This document shows positions 60,000-64,000 of a stretch of 64,000 nucleotides of DNA, one piece after another (the stretch's first letter is position 1; every line of letters starts with the position of its first letter). Below the pieces are notes generated by a model. It worked only from the letters and a program-made list of their open reading frames with translations, did not search any database and was not told the origin of the DNA. The DNA comes from Paragonimus westermani (taxonomy: Eukaryota; Platyhelminthes; Trematoda; Plagiorchiida; Troglotrematidae). The stretch is taken from assembly GCA_008508345.1 (NCBI GenBank), contig QNGE01000292.1:124001-188000 (forward strand), read 5' to 3'. The position numbers and the translations under genes are program-made.

Positions 60000-62340
60000 T
60001 GTGGGTGACGTAAATCGAGAAAGTAAATTACGTTCGTCTCAACCTGTTGGGCATATAGAAGGCAGCCTAGCGTTGACGGAGAGTACTATCTTCCCGGTCA
60101 AAAACGAAATCTCCTCTACTGTGCTCTCAATTCCCGATTCCGCTGATTGGCATGTCATAAACATGAACGAAACTCAATGCTTCAACACCTACATAAGATA
60201 TTCCAGTGTTTTGTTTCCTCCTATCATCCAGTCCAATTTTTAGAAAGATCTAGTGGGAGACATTCTTCAATATACTTTGATACCTACAACTCCCGTGAAC
60301 TTGAATGAGAAGTTACATTAGGAAAGCATTACCGCTTGAAAATTAAACGGAGATGAATTCCAAAGAATCGCAATCATACAGGCCGCATAATTTCAAGGAG
60401 GGCCACACAAAATGATCCAGCTTGGCTCACTAGTGACGTTAAAAGATCAGCAACACCAAAGTCAGAGTACACTTTGAGATGCGGCAACTTGCAAGGGCAA
60501 ATATTGCAGAAATGTTTGTACTATAATTGCTAAGATATGTCAGCGACTGTATTCTTACGGCGTTGGTGGGTTGAAAGAAGTCAGCGACTCTAGGAAAGTG
60601 CGGACAGTAAATATACTAACTGGTGAACAATCGTATAGGCAACCCCCCGTTTACTTGTTAAGTTTACAAGAATTATCGAGGGCGCATTCTTCTTGATCAT
60701 CTCTGGGAAGCTGTGAAAACAACAATGATAGGCAGATGTTTCAAACAATTATTAATAAAAAAGCCTCCGTTGTACACAGTCACTGAGGCTGAAAGGGTAA
60801 CAGAAAAGCAAAGTGATAAACATTGGCGAATTTGAAACAGTCGGATAAAGCGGGTGGGTTGAAACACATCATTTGGTCAATGGACAGCCTGTATTACTGA
60901 TGACCTCTAAACGACGTTTCGTGATTGTGTAGGGTGTGTTACGGGTGTCAGCGGAGCCGGATGGCCTAATATTCAAGTACGTCAACTATAGGGCTTGATC
61001 AGACGGTTTTGTGGAATGTGTGATGTGTAGAATTTTAGGAGTTACTATGACTACTGCCCCCTTGCCCGATTCGAAGTGAAGAATTAGATTTTCGCACTTT
61101 CCGGAAAAATTAGATGAGAATGTTCGTTGGTATTATTGAGATCTGTGTTTAATGTTTGTTGTTTTATCTGGTAAAGTTTCCAGAGCCACGCCGACTGATA
61201 TGTTCAAGGAAGTGTGTAGCTGTTCAGTGTATATAATTCACTGTGCATTAATACAAGAATTGGCGCTAGTCTATAGAACAGTCAAGGGACGGCAATTCAG
61301 TCTCCACGACATTTGCCAACAAGGGAGGTTTACTAAACCATCTGTGTGACGTCCACTTTGGAGCTGTTTGTATGATAAGACAGCCCAGGGCTAAGTCGTT
61401 TTTTTACGTGTGTTCAGATTCCTGCTGTTACACGGTGGGCCTGATGTTACGACTTGGCTACTCTGAGAACGAATCGACTCAAATTATTTCCCATGATTTA
61501 AAAATGGAACCAGCAAATCAACCGCCATTTCATCTCGTGAACGGCAGTCACAACGCTGATACTAGGGGTCACGTTCGACTCGTCTAAAATGTGCAGATGT
61601 TAGCTTTGAACTAACCAGTCAACAGCCTGTTATGTGTCATTCATAGATTGTCGGTGAAATGTGTACTTAGGTAAGAAGTCTACTGGCCACAGTTAGTTCA
61701 ATTTTATTGACGCGCCGAATAAATCAGCTGCCATGAACGAATAACCCAGAATTCAGTGGTAGCTGATGGACAGTTTCCCGCACAAAACTACAAACTTGAT
61801 AGTTCAATTTGTTACTAATAAGTGGGCGATTTTGGTGAGCAAAGCACGCTAGTGGTAGCTGACGATTCTAGAAACGAATCACCTTGGTAGTTGTTTGGAG
61901 CAAGAGGGTTTTTCTGTCACACGTAATCTTCTCTTTTAGTAAAATATAGAACTGATTACAAAAGCCAATGTGTTGCGTGTAAGAACACACAAATGTCTGT
62001 CACTAATGATAGCGTGTATCAACTCGATATCAAACCTACAATTTAGTTGCTCATTTTCCTTAGTATCATAATCAAGTTATGCGCGTATATCAACAATAAG
62101 CACACCGACTTTCGGACGGTTAGTTTGGCTCCACGGGCTATGAATGAATATTGTTGAATTGCCGCAGTCTGCTATGACCGTTTACTGACATGACGTTTGT
62201 TCGTTAAAGTACGTTGTCCTTGCCTAATTGCAAGTTTTCGACTTGCCGTACCCTGTGATTGTTTAGGTTCAAGATATAACCAGTCTGTATTTTTCTTCAC
62301 AATTTGCAATTTACGTTGTTTTCTGCTTCTTCTGTTGCAG
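60000..62340. other. no gene recognised; weak coding-like frames
   Basis: Plus frames 60001-60243 (GDVNRESKLRSSQPVGHIEG, ADWHVINMNETQCFNTYIR) and 61372-61587 have varied composition but no recognised domain, no clear splice sites at their ends and lengths expected by chance. Confidence 0.3.
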
Positions 62341-62496
62341 AGGCAAGCGAATGTTGTCCAGAGCAGTCCAAGGATATGGTTGTGGTATTACACAGAGGCT
62401 GAATGCATAAGTCTCGTAACCAGTTTGGACTGGTTAAACTTACACAGAAGGGGTCAGTGTAGAGGAAAACAAGAATGGAAGGATGAATTTTCTTAG
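62341..62496 (+). other. possible exon after a strong splice acceptor
   Basis: A textbook pyrimidine tract and AG (TTTTCTGCTTCTTCTGTTGCAG) end at 62340. The frame from 62341 runs 51 codons (SSPRIWLWYYTEAEC, LVTSLDWLNLHRRGQ) to a TAG at 62494-62496, which also abuts a GTACAG donor-like site. It could be a terminal coding exon, a non-coding exon, or a cryptic site. No domain recognised. Confidence 0.25.
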
Positions 62497-64000
62497 GTAC
62501 AGTTAGCTTTGAAAGTTTTCTAATTGTTTGTGAAGTCTGAGATGTTTGGATTAATGACCTACTACCACTTGTACCACAGATCATCTGCTGCTCTACTGTA
62601 TTCCGACTACAATACTTGGGGTTGAATACAGCTGACCGAGTTGACATATCAGCACCGAGAAAGTAGAATTTTGGTTCAATGCAACAAGCTGGATTTATAC
62701 ACAGACGAAATTGAAGAACCGAACTGTAATATTCCTGATGGTTTTAAATCACCCACCCTGAAATTCTTGTCGGCACAGGTGTTCCATATGTTGGGAATAC
62801 CACGTTCTGCGAGGAGGATTGCTTGTATTGTCGTCCGAATTGTACCGACCTTCAACAAATCACCAACAGACCGGCGGGCTGCCAATGATTTCACAGTTAC
62901 TCTTAGGTTCTAATGGTTAACCTGTTTGGCTGAAGGACTAGGCGAGCAACGTAACGGTCCGGATTTCTATTAATATTATACCAAGTGGATAATTAAAAAA
63001 TTAAATCGGACTCTCGATTAGTAATGGAATACTTTGAAAGCATAGGATAGCACGCAGAAGGCAATGGATAGTTGTTGGGCCGGTTGCTTTCACTTGCAGA
63101 CTTTTATAAAATTCTTATCCCGTACCGTACACACAGCAGAGAGTCATGTCTGTAACCTTGACATCATGTTCCACAGCCCAGTCTGTCGGTAGTGCGTGAG
63201 TGCAACCGATTCCTTTTGGTATATCTGACACATTAACACTGGAGAAGAATTAATCCAAGATCAATCTTTCTGATGAAGGCGTGAAGCAAGTTTAAGAACG
63301 GAGTCAATCAAACAAATATTTTCGTCCTAATGTAATCGGTTTCATACAGAGCATAACAATCCACACGGAGACTCAGCTACTCCGATAAAAGCAAGTGAAC
63401 ACATCTCATGTCTGACTTCGAATCGCCAAGTCATTTCAATATACATGTTCGAATCCTACTGCTAAGGCGTGTTGACTTTTCCAGGTAATATTTATCGCAT
63501 CTTGCTGAGTGCGTGCCACGTGATTTAAACAGCAGGCCTGGTTGACTGCGAACAGTAGTTCTTAACCAAAACACTTTTTTCCACGATGAAGACGGTCAGC
63601 TGTTTATGGCTGACCTACTAAACGGCGGGTGGAAGAATCGGTGCGTCATCTAAAGGGAGTTATTGATGTAACGTGTTACAGTCCCGTTTACCATGGCCTC
63701 GTTGGATAATTTTTTGGACCGCCAGTTCTGAAACACAACCACGAATCAGTCCGAGGCTGATACTACTCAACATGGTCCATCGCTTTGCTGGTGAAGATAG
63801 GGACCAGGTGTATGGAAACAGCAACTCAGTTGGTATGAGTTGGCGGTAAGTAAACAGTAAGCTGGGTCTCTGGATGCACATTTACGTCGGATTACCGTTA
63901 GCCTTAGGTAATGGATCATCATAAAAATGACTACCGACGTGAAATCTGATCTGTATGAACACTAAGATCTCAGTAACTTAGCACCCAAGCTCTATGAACC
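62497..64000. other. no gene recognised
   Basis: AT-rich end of the window. A 90-codon plus frame (62641-62913) is not supported by domain or signal evidence. Confidence 0.4.

Noticed and set aside
63450..63470. B-box-like TGTTCGAATCC, possible tRNA
   Set aside because: No A box or cloverleaf upstream.
1..64000. CRISPR array, bacterial operon, ribosomal RNA or prophage content
   Set aside because: None seen. Introns, Pol III tRNA promoters and the retroelement content are eukaryotic.

Overview
The window reads as nuclear DNA of a flatworm (Platyhelminthes), most likely a trematode. This is inferred from the kind of repeats present: a tRNA-headed SINE carrying a hammerhead-ribozyme core (the architecture of the schistosome Sm-alpha family), Penelope-like, Ty3/Gypsy, RTE-like and MULE remnants, an intronless eukaryotic tRNA-Trp with internal A and B boxes, long AT-rich intergenic DNA and microsatellites. 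There is no operon organisation. Most open frames of 60-150 codons here are what chance gives in 64 kb, and they are not listed as genes.

Layout. 1-6.9 kb: mostly unassigned. One convincing host exon lies at 4562-4801 (signal peptide plus the start of a fibronectin type III domain, ending at a good splice donor). 6.9-14.7 kb: a nested retroelement cluster. It holds a minus-strand Ty3/Gypsy gag-pol with three in-frame nonsense codons, a mutated RT active site and an assembly-type 120-bp duplication around an N, then a set of related LTRs, a MULE transposase N-terminus, two more LTRs (one solo with a 5-bp target duplication) and a 0.7-kb TA microsatellite. 15.1-17.1 kb: a decayed FAR1/MULE/SWIM transposase. 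18.1 kb: a scrap of RTE-like reverse transcriptase. 18.78-20.41 kb: a near-perfect inverted repeat with about 713-bp arms. 23.5-24.5 kb: a second Gypsy pol fragment. 27.9-29.3 kb: two Penelope-like RT fragments in opposite orientation. 30.6-32.9 kb: a third, internally deleted Gypsy element.

33-64 kb: AT-rich and gene-poor. It contains two copies of the hammerhead SINE (35.3 and 47.9 kb), a 3.9-kb inverted repeat (39.5-43.4 kb) whose arms each carry tRNA-Trp(CCA), a tRNA-like sequence at 45.0 kb, a probable 3'-terminal exon with a polyadenylation signal at 48.7-49.2 kb, and a GC-rich island at 55.3-55.7 kb.

What can be said functionally. Only tRNA-Trp and perhaps the FN3 and terminal exons look like working host genes. 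The rest is a graveyard of mobile elements in which the order of insertion can partly be read. The most interesting items are the hammerhead-bearing SINE pair, in which one copy keeps a complete minimal type-I ribozyme fold but has lost the catalytic G12, and the two large inverted repeats. At least one of these repeats shows signs (an N junction, a 13-bp indel and a few substitutions between arms) of being two haplotypes joined head to head by assembly rather than a true genomic palindrome.
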